Source: Bacteroidaceae bacterium (GTDB lineage: Bacteria; Bacteroidota; Bacteroidia; Bacteroidales; Bacteroidaceae). Taken from it: 64,000 bases of DNA. A program made the position numbers and the translations under genes. Below the pieces are notes generated by a model, which made no database searches, had not been told where the DNA came from, and saw only the letters and a program-made list of their open reading frames with translations. The DNA is taken from positions 1 to 64,000 of the forward strand of contig JAFZSA010000024.1 in assembly GCA_017619585.1 (NCBI GenBank), written 5' to 3'. Each line of letters begins with the position of its first letter. Within the stretch, counting starts at the first letter, position 1. Below, piece after piece: positions 42,640 to 52,851 of this stretch.

Positions 42640-43372
42640 AAAATGCGAATTATGGCAAAATATTGCTTAGCGGCCTTATCATTATCAAAAATAATATTAT
42701 TTTATGTTAATTTCATTCTCAACGGGAACGATAACGTAAACGTAAACTTATTTATTGAACACGAATTGCACACGGATTTTTAACAAAAACCACGCCCTTC
42801 GGGCTGAAAAAAGCCCCCCTAACTCCCTTTAGGGGGAAATAAGGTTAGCGGTTAAGCCTTAGCGGTTAGCGAGGAACCAGTAAGCTACTAAGCTAATAAG
42901 CAATTAAGCCAATAGTTTATTGGAATCGGTTAGCGGTTAAGGGTTAGCGGTTAGCGAACTTCTTGAACCGTTTACAGTTTAAGTATGAACTATCACACTT
43001 TAAAGGGGGGGGGGGGAAGTGTAAAGTGGATAGTGTAGAGTTTAGAGTCAGTTTAATAAGTTTAAAGGTTTAAGAGATTAGAGGTTCACGTGTATAACTA
43101 TCCTCTTGCCCCTCGCTCCATGCCCCTAAATTTCAATAACAGCCCTCCCTAAGGAGGCTCACCGACGGAATCGGTGAGCACTGTGGCGCTGTGAAACCGG
43201 GAAAACCGGTGAGAGCTGGAGGAAACTCACCACTAAAGTGGGGAGAACCGAACGAAGCGGGGAACGCATGAAGTACCGCTGGAGAACCAGCGGGAACTGG
43301 TGCACCAGGAATACCAGTAGACGCGGGGCTAACTCACTACTAAAGTGGGGAGAACCGAACGAAGCGGGGAAC
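42640..43372. repeat. gene-free stretch with hairpin-rich repeat array (43155-43372)
   Basis: No gene. 42755-42970 carries CACGAAT, CCCTTTAGGGGG and GGTTAGCGGTTAGCGA elements. 43155-43372 has the same hairpin vocabulary as 35058-35303: CTCACCGA/TCGGTGAG, ACCGG/CCGGT, CCGCTGG-AGAA-CCAGCGG and CACTAAAGTG twice. It ends directly at the stop of the giant peptidase gene. Confidence 0.75.
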
Positions 43373-46300
43373 TTACCTCAGGTGCTTTTTATGATCCTTT
43401 ATGTAAACCTTATTAAATTGAACATTGGGGACTTTGCGGCCGGAGAGGTCGTAAATAGCATTGCCATTGAACATTGAGGATTGACCATTGAACATTGGCT
43501 GCGGGGGTCTTATTCCGGTGGGATCTGAGGGGGTGAGGGGCTCTATGGTGACACCCTCGAGCTGGAAGGCATGGATGCCAAAGCTGGACTGACCGGTAAG
43601 GTTGACTATGATACCCAGGGAAACCTCGGTCTCTTCAGACAGGGTGAAACTGACGGTTCCATCCATGAGCTTGCACCATGCAAGGGCTTTCTCTTCGCAC
43701 TCGGCATCACTGACCATCTTCCTGCCTTCGCAGACTACCAAACGGCTAGTCTGCATATCATCTACATCACCAGGGGTGATGCTGAAGCGGTACTTGCCTG
43801 CAGGCAAGGTAACGGCCTGCCAGAGACGATAATCAAGAAGAGGTGTGGCAAAACCGCTCCACTGGGTCTCGAACTGGATATCACTATGATGAGAAGTATC
43901 TATGTGTGCCCCTGTGATGATACTACCAGCGGTAATGGCATTGGCATCCAGCCACTTGGAACGAGTAGTCTTCATGGCCAGTTTGAGGAAACGACTGCTA
44001 TTGTTGGGATTAACAGTACCGGAAGCCGTGATATAGGGGTTCTTGTAATTAGTAAGGTACGTGGCGGAGATATCTCCGTGCATCAGTGCCTGCGTATCGA
44101 GGGTAAAAACACCCAAGGCTGAGTTCCAGGCATCACCATCAGGACCAAAGCCTATGCGCTGGGCATTGCAGCCCGATGAAGTACGATCCAGGACATCACC
44201 TCCGTTCTGATTGAAATCATAGTACAGCAATAGGTTATCAGCTGCCTGAGCCTCCTGTACATCAGCAATATGCTGGTTGCAATAGGCGTTTATCTTATCT
44301 TCCGTAAAAACAGTGCCCCAGAGACGGACCTCATCAATCTGTCCCTTGAAGCCATCCTGACCCATAGTAATGGTTCCCAGTGCTGGCATACGGGTTGCCA
44401 ACTTGACAGAAGAGGTGTTGACGGGCAAACCATCGCGATAGAACCTGACAGTGCCCTGATTGTAGGTCACAGCATAATGGTGCCATTCGCCCGTGATGAT
44501 AAAGCCCTCTGCAGACTGTGCCGTCTTGGTACCCAATGTAACACTGAGCATACCTTTGCTATCAACAGAAGTAGAGAAACTGCCTTGCGAAGAAGACAGG
44601 CTGACACTACCCTGATACTGCTGCGGACGCATCCACCAGTCGAGAGTGAGGGTTTTCTGCTCCTCGGTAAAGGGACAAGGAAGCAGCAGGGTTTCCGTAC
44701 CTGTGAAGTTGAGGCAGGAAACGGGATCGTCATTGCTGACAATCAGGTAGCGCTTGCGCGTAAGGGTGTTATCGCCCAAAGGATTGGTGACATGCAGACT
44801 GACATCATAGATACCCGGAGCGGTAGGAACAATGTAAGGAGATTGCTCGCTGACCGTCAGGGCACGACTGCCATTGTCCAGCTCCCATTGCCAGGTGAGT
44901 GGGGTATAACGACTGCCATCTATCAGCTGCACTCCCTCGCCCAGTCTGATAGCTGTAGATGAGAGATCAAAGCGGGCATCAGGAGCAGACTCACGTACCG
45001 TAACCTGCTTGGTGATGCTGTTAGATCCATAGGGATTGGTAACGGTAAGGGTTACAGAGAAGGTCCCGACAGCGGGATAGAGTGCCGTGGCATTGGTACC
45101 ACTAGACTGCTCCACCTCAGCACCAGGCATACTCCACTGATAAGTACAGCCCGTGCCCTCGCTACGGTTGATGAAGCTGAAACGGTCGCCAGCGGGTAAC
45201 GTATCATTCAGGATAGTAAAGTCCGCTACGGGGGCTTCGCCCTGCTGCACAGTCACATCCTTTTCTTCCGTCAGCGTACTGCCGTCAGCATAGGTGGCGG
45301 TGCAGGTAACTGTGTATTTTCCCGGCTCAGGGAATTGAACATTGAACATTGAACATTGAACATTGTTCTTTGAACCATTAACCGTCCATTCCCATTTGGT
45401 GGCGGTGAGGGAGGTGTTGGCTTTCAGGCGGAAGGGGATGCCGGCATAGTGGGTGGTCTCATCCTCGGTGATGTTGAGGACCGGTGCGGGGGAAGTACCA
45501 GTGAAAGGTGCCTCACTCTCCTCGACCTGCCAAGTACCGATTTTCTGGAACCTGGCATGCTTGCCGCTGACATACTCGCGCAAGCGGGTCTCGCCATCCA
45601 CCTGGATGGTTTCCATGGGCAGATAAACCAGAAGATCAGGCTGAAGGGCAGGAGCCGCAATACGGACACGCATATTGTTCCTAATCTCGTTCTGCGTACG
45701 GGCAGTCCGCCAGACACGTATCTCGTCAAGACCGCCTATCCACCACTGGTTGGAATCGGAAGTACGGCCAAACGGGAGGTCGCCAAAGGCAACCAGTCCC
45801 GAATATGATGCGGAGGTAATAGATCCCTTCTTGACACCATTGACATAAAGGGTAAGGATGTTGCCGTTTATGACAATGGCTATGTGATTCCATTTGTTGA
45901 GCGTAGAGAAGACACCAGAGACATTCAGACGGTCTGAGCCGCTGCTATCCCACCCTACGGAGAGGGTTCCGTTACCGCTGTTATGGAAGAGGAACGTACC
46001 CCAGCCGGGGCCCACCTGATGGGTATAGCTGACATTCTTGTCGTTACGCATCCAGAACTCTATGGTAGCCTTGCCCAAGATCTCGGAGACAGCATTGGGA
46101 ATGGTGATGCCACTCTCGTTGAGGATAGCCACCTTGTTGGTTCCCAGTTGGTATGGCTGTAGCACAACAACATTGGAAGGAGCGGACTCCTGGCCGTACT
46201 TGCCAGCCTGATATACCGACCTGACGGTAAAGGCATCCGAAGCCTCATCAGAAGGCGTGAAATACGTCTGGCTTGTAGGCAACTGAGCCACAAGTTTTGT

Positions 46301-47875
46301 ACCCTCATAGACATGATAGCCTGTAAGGGTAAGACTGGAAGTCTGAGGAGTCGACCACATCAGCACACCATCCTCTACAGCAAGGTTGGTAGGAGGATAA
46401 AGCTGCTCACCCGGCACTATGACGCTGATAATGGTCTCCTTACCATTGTTCTTGATCTCAACATCCTTGCTATCGAAAGGAATCTCAACACCATCGTTCT
46501 CGAACTCATAATTGATAATAGAGGCATTGTAGATATGTCCGCTGCCTATGGCTGCCGTCTTGGTCTTGACGATAAAGAAGTACTTCAGGGGCTTTGTACG
46601 GTCCATGGTAGCCGTAAGGTCAGTAAGGTCATAACCGAACTCCATAGGTTCGTAGTGCATACCATCCGTCCAACGACCCAGCATGGGAACTTCGGGAGCC
46701 GGGTCAGCACCCAGGGTATTACCTGCATAGCGGAAATGCTCGAAGGGGATAGTCTTCTCAGGTCTGGTAGCACTAAGATTCTGGGCTATGCCGGCAGAGA
46801 GCAACAGCTCGCTGCGACGACTGTAATCCATCTTCAACTTGATGGTACGCAAGGGGCGGTAATCCTGCCTGACGACAAAGGCACCTGGCGACCACGTCCA
46901 GGTATCGTTATTAACGGCAAAGCTATACTTATAAGGGCAATAGATGAAGCCCTTGTTCTCCCAACCATCGCCCCATGAATTGGCAATAATCCAGGCGCCA
47001 ACCTCATCCTCGTCCACCTCGCCAATTATACCATCGCCATCAAGGTCAAACTCTATACGGTCATCATATCCACAGACCGTGAGCGCATGGTTATAGGTAT
47101 CACCCCATGCCTGTACGTATTTCATGCCCACAACACCAGCAGCCTTGTTGGCTTCAGAATTAGGGATTGCCTTCCAGGTACCATAGGCAGCAACGCCTAT
47201 GCCTGCCACGCCACCACCATGCATGGTCTGGTCTCCGCAATGATTGTAGAGCCATTCCTTGAGTTCCTGACGTCCCTCGGGGGTATTGGTGGGTCCCAGG
47301 CTGAAACTATAGGCTGTACGGTTCCACATGGCACTGAACCACTTGTCGTACCCCTGCATCCAACCATAGTCAGGGTCATCATGCGTCTGTGCGCCAAAAA
47401 GTCTGCTATAGGTTCGCCCGCCATACGTGGGAACATTAGGGATACCATTAGCCTTGGCCATACCCTCTGTGGTACTGGTCTGATATGCCATCAGCCAGGT
47501 GAAATGCGAGGGATACTGGTTCTCGGGCAGAGAGGCATCAAGGTCGCGATAGCAGTTTATCTCGTGCGTAAACTGATAGCCTATAGCTGCTGCTGAGCCA
47601 CAGGAACCGCCATCCTGGTTGAAGATAGGCGGGAAGTACTTGTCCTGACCATTATATATATAAGGTGGCAGCTGCGGCTTTGCCTTACGTGCCTTGCGAC
47701 GGGCCACATAGTCAGCGGGCTGAGCCTTGGGGGTAACTTCGTACTTCAGGTTGGGAAAGACGCTACGGTCTATCTTCACCACCTTGCCGTCTGGCAGGGT
47801 ATAGTCTTCTATTTGGGCGTGGCCATTCATGGTGTAAGCCAGGCATGCAATCAGCAATAAATCAGTTTTATTCAT
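43373..47875 (-). CDS. giant secreted papain-like cysteine peptidase with LamG and PKD-like domains
   Basis: 1500 aa from the ATG at 47875, which gives a proper signal peptide (MNKTDLLLIACLAYTMNGHA); the longer frame adds 19 residues of repeat-like sequence. The peptidase domain has Cys92 (FNQDGGSCGSAAAIGY), His263 (YNHALTVCGYDD) and Asn299 (IIANSWGDGWENKGF), with a calcium-loop-like DLDGDGIIGEVDEDE between the last two. Two LamG/concanavalin-like domains (about 600-760 and 1090-1240) flank PKD-type modules (about 830-1070). The end (IYDLSGRKV...KVYIKDHKKHLR) looks like a C-terminal sorting tail. Repeat-derived NVQCSMFNVQ and PMFNGQSSMFNG lie between domains and just before that tail. Probably degrades or binds host/dietary protein at the cell surface. 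Confidence 0.82.
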   Translation of the reverse strand: MNKTDLLLIACLAYTMNGHAQIEDYTLPDGKVVKIDRSVFPNLKYEVTPKAQPADYVARRKARKAKPQLPPYIYNGQDKYFPPIFNQDGGSCGSAAAIGYQFTHEINCYRDLDASLPENQYPSHFTWLMAYQTSTTEGMAKANGIPNVPTYGGRTYSRLFGAQTHDDPDYGWMQGYDKWFSAMWNRTAYSFSLGPTNTPEGRQELKEWLYNHCGDQTMHGGGVAGIGVAAYGTWKAIPNSEANKAAGVVGMKYVQAWGDTYNHALTVCGYDDRIEFDLDGDGIIGEVDEDEVGAWIIANSWGDGWENKGFIYCPYKYSFAVNNDTWTWSPGAFVVRQDYRPLRTIKLKMDYSRRSELLLSAGIAQNLSATRPEKTIPFEHFRYAGNTLGADPAPEVPMLGRWTDGMHYEPMEFGYDLTDLTATMDRTKPLKYFFIVKTKTAAIGSGHIYNASIINYEFENDGVEIPFDSKDVEIKNNGKETIISVIVPGEQLYPPTNLAVEDGVLMWSTPQTSSLTLTGYHVYEGTKLVAQLPTSQTYFTPSDEASDAFTVRSVYQAGKYGQESAPSNVVVLQPYQLGTNKVAILNESGITIPNAVSEILGKATIEFWMRNDKNVSYTHQVGPGWGTFLFHNSGNGTLSVGWDSSGSDRLNVSGVFSTLNKWNHIAIVINGNILTLYVNGVKKGSITSASYSGLVAFGDLPFGRTSDSNQWWIGGLDEIRVWRTARTQNEIRNNMRVRIAAPALQPDLLVYLPMETIQVDGETRLREYVSGKHARFQKIGTWQVEESEAPFTGTSPAPVLNITEDETTHYAGIPFRLKANTSLTATKWEWTVNGSKNNVQCSMFNVQFPEPGKYTVTCTATYADGSTLTEEKDVTVQQGEAPVADFTILNDTLPAGDRFSFINRSEGTGCTYQWSMPGAEVEQSSGTNATALYPAVGTFSVTLTVTNPYGSNSITKQVTVRESAPDARFDLSSTAIRLGEGVQLIDGSRYTPLTWQWELDNGSRALTVSEQSPYIVPTAPGIYDVSLHVTNPLGDNTLTRKRYLIVSNDDPVSCLNFTGTETLLLPCPFTEEQKTLTLDWWMRPQQYQGSVSLSSSQGSFSTSVDSKGMLSVTLGTKTAQSAEGFIITGEWHHYAVTYNQGTVRFYRDGLPVNTSSVKLATRMPALGTITMGQDGFKGQIDEVRLWGTVFTEDKINAYCNQHIADVQEAQAADNLLLYYDFNQNGGDVLDRTSSGCNAQRIGFGPDGDAWNSALGVFTLDTQALMHGDISATYLTNYKNPYITASGTVNPNNSSRFLKLAMKTTRSKWLDANAITAGSIITGAHIDTSHHSDIQFETQWSGFATPLLDYRLWQAVTLPAGKYRFSITPGDVDDMQTSRLVVCEGRKMVSDAECEEKALAWCKLMDGTVSFTLSEETEVSLGIIVNLTGQSSFGIHAFQLEGVTIEPLTPSDPTGIRPPQPMFNGQSSMFNGNAIYDLSGRKVPNVQFNKVYIKDHKKHLR

Positions 47876-47988
47876 GGAACATTGAAACTTTGTTTCGAAA
47901 CTGCTTTCGACATTACGATATATCGTTATCACTTTATAACGACAACCGTTTAATTCATTGAGAATTGAAAATTATGAACTATGAACTA

Positions 47989-48047
47989 AAAAAAAGACCC
48001 CACCCCGGACCTCCGCAGGGAGGGGGAATGGGGAAGGGTCTTTTTTA
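47989..48047 (-). terminator. terminator after the discoidin-domain gene
   Basis: AAGACCC and GGGTCTT arms enclose a GC-rich inner region (CCCCGGACCTCCGCAGGGAG on the plus strand), with T-runs on both ends when read on either strand. It lies directly after the minus-strand stop at 48055. Confidence 0.6.
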
Positions 48048-48054
48048 GATTAAA

Positions 48055-51000
48055 TTACTTAACCAGTACCTTTACTCCATTGAGGATATACATACCCTTG
48101 CCCAGAGACTTCAGGCTGTTGAGGGTAGCATTCTTGCGGAGCAACTTGCCGTCCATGCTGTAAACAGCACCGGGCTGGCTGATCTTCTGGATAGCAGTAG
48201 TGACATTCTTCATGCCGTCTGTAGTATCACCCTCGTTGTTGAGACAGATACTAAAGTCATAATCAACATCAGGATCAACAGAAGGAGCAGAGAGCAGATC
48301 CACTACTACACCCCACTTGGGAGAATAAACGTAGTAGCCATTCTTGGTAATACATACTGGATAATTGGCAGAGAAGTAAATCTCGTGAGGCAGGAGGGTA
48401 TGCTTGCCAATAACACCGATGGTACCATTGATAGTATCACCCTTCTCTATCAATTCCTGATCACCAGCCATAGTGAAGAGAATAGGCTCTTCATCATCGA
48501 CATCGCTCACGTAGTCAGCAGTATCAGCGTAGATATAGAAGGTAGGCTGACCGGCAACGATATTCTGAACTTCCTTCAGTGCCAGGAAGTCGCCACCATC
48601 TTCTGTCCTATATCTGCCAAGACATGTGTAGGCTGCAGCATCATCCGTAGGAGTAGGTGTAACGGTAACGCTATTGCACCAGTTGTAGATCTTACCAGGC
48701 TTGATACTCTTGTAGAAGGTGAAGTCTGTAGGCTCGGCAGCCTCTACCTCGCGGATAACAAGACCAGAGTTAGAGTTGGGTTCCGTAGAATTCCATGTTA
48801 CAAAGCGATGGTCGAAGTTCTGAGAGTGCAGGTATGAGCAGTCTCCGGCATAGAGGTCAGTACCATGTATCAGGCTCCTCTGGAAACCGATAGCCTTGTA
48901 ATCGAAGAAGGTGGGAACAAGTTCGAGTGAGTTGTTGGCATTCTTAGCACCCTTACAGTTAACAAAGAGACCTGTAGCCTTGTTCTGGATAGCATAGCTG
49001 GGAGCTGCCTTATCTGCGCCCTTAGGAAGAACAGGCTTGCCAGCCTCGACATTGAAGTCTGATCTGTAGGCCTGGTATGCCTGAGAGATAGCAGTCAAGT
49101 CTTCTGCGGTAGCATCCTTCAGGATAACCTTGTTGGCAGTTGCATAAGCCTGCTGCAGAGCCTTACCACTCTCGCTCAGTTCCTTATCAGCTGTTACAGG
49201 ATATATCTGGAACTCAGCAGCATGGAAGTAAGTCCACTTCTGATTATACTCATCCTCACTGGTAATTTCTGCGAATGGATCAAACTCTGTATTACCACCG
49301 CCATCAGTACCATATCTGTAAGTCATGGTGAAACGCAGGTAGCCGTAAGAACCGCCCAAGTCAACGGGCAGACTGGTAACAGACTCGTTCTGGTTAGTGA
49401 AAGGAGTCTCGAGGTAACCAATTCTGGTCCAGTTTTCTCCATCATTGCTACCCTGGATGTACATACGTACAATGTGGCCGTTAGAAGCGCCCTGACGACG
49501 AGTCATATCCACCTGGATAAGACCTGAAACGGGCTCGTTGAGCTTCACCTGAATATAACCGGGCTCGAGATACTTCTTGTGATAATCACTATGCCAGAAG
49601 GTATTGGGATTACCATCGATCAGATATTCAATGTGGAGACCCTCACTTGGGTCTGAAGCATTACTAGAAAGCTGAGAAGCATCAGTAATCAAAGCCTCAC
49701 CCTTGGTATAGGTGGTGCTCATATCAAGTGCCATAGAGACATTCTCTTTCACCTCTGAGAATACAGGTGTATAATTAGCACCGTCCTGCTTGCGCTCGAC
49801 AAAGCGGAACAGACTTACACTGGGATCCTCTAATTCCTCAGGATCTGCGAAGTACAGATACATACCCTCGCGAACATCATCCTTCTGGGCAAAGTTCAGG
49901 AAGTAATTGCCTGTAGCCTTGTCTTCGCCACCATTTTCGTCGGGTCCCATCTCATCTTCTCTGACACCGGGAGCAACACAGTAACCAAACTGATCGGGAT
50001 AGCCAATAACCTTAGAATCGCCGCCTGCACCCTTAGGATCAAATCCGTATGCTGTGTACATTTCCGTTGTTGGGAACATAATACGGTACCAAGTATTGGT
50101 CTTGATGCCATTAGCCATCTCCATAACGCTCTTAGACATAGCCTTCAGCATTACGGCATACTTGTGGTTCTGTACGGCATTGTATCTACCAGCCTCGTCA
50201 TAGTCCTTAACCTCCTTGTAGAGAGCGTCAAAGGCTGTAGCAATATCAGTACTTGTCCACTGACCAGGATTTGTACCCTCTACAACACCCTTTGTAAGGT
50301 CTGCATAGGCAGCCAAGGCATTACGCAACTCGGTAGGATCAACCATACCGCCCAGGAATGCTCTGTATGCATCATACAATGCATTATACATTTCAGGAGT
50401 GATGTCCTTATCGGCAACAGCCATATTCTCGTTGTAGATATTCTCCAGATTCTCAGCAATCTGACCAAGGGCAGCAAACTGAGAGTTGGGGTTAGGTCTT
50501 ACGGTGCGAATCTGAAGTTCTGATGCATGCCAGAACTTAGAATGACGTGGCTCTGTATCAAGAGCAACCAAACGGATATAAGGATAAGGAGTTGTAATAT
50601 TGAAAGGAATTGTGTTCTCCTGACCAGAACCTACATTAGGAATAATCAGCGAATCAATCATTACTACCCAATCTTCATCCTCATTCTTCTGATTATCAGT
50701 ACCCAACATACGGAATATTGAAGGATGGTCATTGGTTGCAGTTCTCTGACAGAGATAAAGCTCGCAGTCATCTACCATACCCTCCATACCAGAAATCTGA
50801 ATATAGTGATTTCCATCATCAGGAACGGTACTATAAGAACTATGCCAATAGGTGCTCTTGTCACCATCAATAAGGACACCGTCAATAAGGTTACCACCAT
50901 CTTTTCCGCCTGTAAGATCATTATAGCTGTAGGGTGATGTCATCTGCTCACCAGAGGTAATCAAATCCGTCTTGATGGCATCCTTGGCAACTGTCAGATC

Positions 51001-52563
51001 CACCAGCACCTGAGCACGCAGTTCGTTGTTCTTTGCTACCAAGACATCATGATTCATGATCAGGTCAAATTGATCCATAAGATCCTGAGCCTCCTCGTCA
51101 GTAACAGGCTCGAGGTACCATTCACTGGTCCAAGTATCAGACGCATAGTTTCCGTCTTTGTCAGGTGTTCTAGTATAGGTTCTTGCCCAGAACGACATTT
51201 CCAAGTCAGAACCGCTATCAGTCTGATAGTAACCGAAAGGAGAATTACCATCCTTAACAGGATCTCCGTGACCATACTGGTGAAGATAGTAGCCGCCCCT
51301 TTCCTCACTGTAAGGACGGATGGCAAAGATATGTCTTTCTTCATTCTTAATTGTACCATCCGCAGCTGCGAACTGTACCTCATGCAAACCTGCATAGTCA
51401 AATACGAAATGACCGACTTTGCTCTCATCATCTGTCATGATGAAACGACTCTCATCCAAAGAAGAGGAACTGACATATGTCTTCATACCAGCATTCTGGA
51501 GCATAATGCTGTCTCCATGCATAGTAAGCTTCCAAACGAAATTGGCCTTGTCCCTCTGAACAGTACCATACACGCCCTTGTTCTCATGACCCTTCTCGTA
51601 TGAGGCAGCAATGGCCTTGTCAACATAGCCACTCGCATCAAATTTAGATTTGTAGCGCTCGGCAGTAAAAATACGATAATAGCCATCCAGAGGCTTATAG
51701 GGAACCTCACTTTCAACAATCTGTTTCCACATAGAATCTGCGGCAACTGTCATGGCCTCAGCCTCAGCTAAAGTAGGACATTCATCAGGCTTGCCAGTCC
51801 ACATATGATCTTCAGAGTTATCAAACTTCTCACAATAACCGTAAATAGTCTGAAGCAGATTCCAGAATTTACTCCAAGTCTCTACATCTGAATACTGACC
51901 ATAATTCGGGCCTATATTCGTACCCTCACCAGTTTCATCATCCCAGCACTGGTCGGCATATCTTTCAATTGTAGTATTTAACTCAGTAAAAATCTTGACT
52001 GTTTCACCTGGGACTATCAGTTCCCAAACATAAGTAACATCAAAAGAATAGCCGGCAAGGGGACCAGTGGCACCTTCCTTAACAGTCCAGAAAGACTGAC
52101 CACACCAGTTCCAACCACTGGTTGCGGTAGTCCCCTGAGCATTGGTTGCACGAACAGCATACTTGCCATTTTCGCCCAAGAAGAACACCTGTGCCTCCCA
52201 GTCTTTACGAGAGCCATCAGAAGCATTAAGATGTTCATCATCTATACTATTTGAATCATAAGGATTGCTAAAACGCGTACTTCCAGCGTCAACCTGGATA
52301 CCATACGTTTTAAAACCTCCGCCATCCACTTTCTTTAGGGTGAATACAGTTGCGTATTCCCTAAGGGATATCAGAGAGCCTCCGGCATCCAAATAATACC
52401 TAGTGCCATCCACCTCCGTTGCGATGAAATACTTGGCACCGTCCTGTATAGCTGCCATTGCAGCATCATATTCAGCATCGGTCTGCGCATGGACACGACT
52501 CGATGACAATATTGTTGCTAACGGGAACAACAACATCAATAAGAATAAGTAACGTTTTCTCAT
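48055..52563 (-). CDS. giant secreted protein with two F5/8 type C (discoidin-like) domains
   Basis: 1502 aa. Signal peptide MRKRYLFLLMLLFPLATILS, cleaved after about residue 27 (VHAQ). Two discoidin-like carbohydrate-binding domains are visible. One is about residues 555-690 (LIDGVLIDGDKSTYWHSSYS...YPYIRLVALDT...FWHASELQI). The other is about 985-1140 (YLIDGNPNTFWHSDYHKKYL...SNDGENWTRIGYLE...YFHAAEFQI). Helical linkers and ricin/lectin-like regions surround them. The C-terminus (GAVYSMDGKLLRKN...GKGMYILNGVKVLVK) matches the sorting-type tail of Bacteroidales surface proteins. No catalytic domain is recognised. It may bind glycans on host or food particles. An approximately 290-bp gene-free region with a possible TAACTTTG -7 box lies upstream. 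Confidence 0.75.
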   Translation of the reverse strand: MRKRYLFLLMLLFPLATILSSSRVHAQTDAEYDAAMAAIQDGAKYFIATEVDGTRYYLDAGGSLISLREYATVFTLKKVDGGGFKTYGIQVDAGSTRFSNPYDSNSIDDEHLNASDGSRKDWEAQVFFLGENGKYAVRATNAQGTTATSGWNWCGQSFWTVKEGATGPLAGYSFDVTYVWELIVPGETVKIFTELNTTIERYADQCWDDETGEGTNIGPNYGQYSDVETWSKFWNLLQTIYGYCEKFDNSEDHMWTGKPDECPTLAEAEAMTVAADSMWKQIVESEVPYKPLDGYYRIFTAERYKSKFDASGYVDKAIAASYEKGHENKGVYGTVQRDKANFVWKLTMHGDSIMLQNAGMKTYVSSSSLDESRFIMTDDESKVGHFVFDYAGLHEVQFAAADGTIKNEERHIFAIRPYSEERGGYYLHQYGHGDPVKDGNSPFGYYQTDSGSDLEMSFWARTYTRTPDKDGNYASDTWTSEWYLEPVTDEEAQDLMDQFDLIMNHDVLVAKNNELRAQVLVDLTVAKDAIKTDLITSGEQMTSPYSYNDLTGGKDGGNLIDGVLIDGDKSTYWHSSYSTVPDDGNHYIQISGMEGMVDDCELYLCQRTATNDHPSIFRMLGTDNQKNEDEDWVVMIDSLIIPNVGSGQENTIPFNITTPYPYIRLVALDTEPRHSKFWHASELQIRTVRPNPNSQFAALGQIAENLENIYNENMAVADKDITPEMYNALYDAYRAFLGGMVDPTELRNALAAYADLTKGVVEGTNPGQWTSTDIATAFDALYKEVKDYDEAGRYNAVQNHKYAVMLKAMSKSVMEMANGIKTNTWYRIMFPTTEMYTAYGFDPKGAGGDSKVIGYPDQFGYCVAPGVREDEMGPDENGGEDKATGNYFLNFAQKDDVREGMYLYFADPEELEDPSVSLFRFVERKQDGANYTPVFSEVKENVSMALDMSTTYTKGEALITDASQLSSNASDPSEGLHIEYLIDGNPNTFWHSDYHKKYLEPGYIQVKLNEPVSGLIQVDMTRRQGASNGHIVRMYIQGSNDGENWTRIGYLETPFTNQNESVTSLPVDLGGSYGYLRFTMTYRYGTDGGGNTEFDPFAEITSEDEYNQKWTYFHAAEFQIYPVTADKELSESGKALQQAYATANKVILKDATAEDLTAISQAYQAYRSDFNVEAGKPVLPKGADKAAPSYAIQNKATGLFVNCKGAKNANNSLELVPTFFDYKAIGFQRSLIHGTDLYAGDCSYLHSQNFDHRFVTWNSTEPNSNSGLVIREVEAAEPTDFTFYKSIKPGKIYNWCNSVTVTPTPTDDAAAYTCLGRYRTEDGGDFLALKEVQNIVAGQPTFYIYADTADYVSDVDDEEPILFTMAGDQELIEKGDTINGTIGVIGKHTLLPHEIYFSANYPVCITKNGYYVYSPKWGVVVDLLSAPSVDPDVDYDFSICLNNEGDTTDGMKNVTTAIQKISQPGAVYSMDGKLLRKNATLNSLKSLGKGMYILNGVKVLVK

Positions 52564-52796
52564 TGCTTAAAAAAGTTTTAAGGTTTGATTTATATTAATA
52601 GTTGGTTGTCTAAAATAGTCGGTTTGTCTTCAATAGTTAGTTTTAGCTCGTCATAGTTGATTTATAGTTGTTATATAGTTGATTAAATTGGTTAAACACT
52701 AGTTTTATCTTGCAAAGTTAAAGTTTAAGCCGAAACTTGCACCATAAAAAGTAACAAAGTTTCGGTTTAATAAACATTTTTTAACTAAAAGAAAGA

Positions 52797-52824
52797 AAAA
52801 AAGCCCCTTTTGGGGGCCTTTTTC
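52797..52824 (-). terminator. bidirectional hairpin terminator after the S46 peptidase gene
   Basis: GCCCC (52803-52807) pairs with GGGGC (52813-52817); A-runs precede and T-runs follow, so it can work in both directions. The minus-strand peptidase gene stops at 52852. Confidence 0.65.
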
Positions 52825-52851
52825 TATTGGTTAGCGGTTAGCGAAGATCCT

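Noticed and set aside
43571..44962. Several 180-230-codon plus-strand frames opposite the giant peptidase
   Set aside because: They are antisense shadows of a gene with signal peptide, catalytic motifs and domains on the minus strand.
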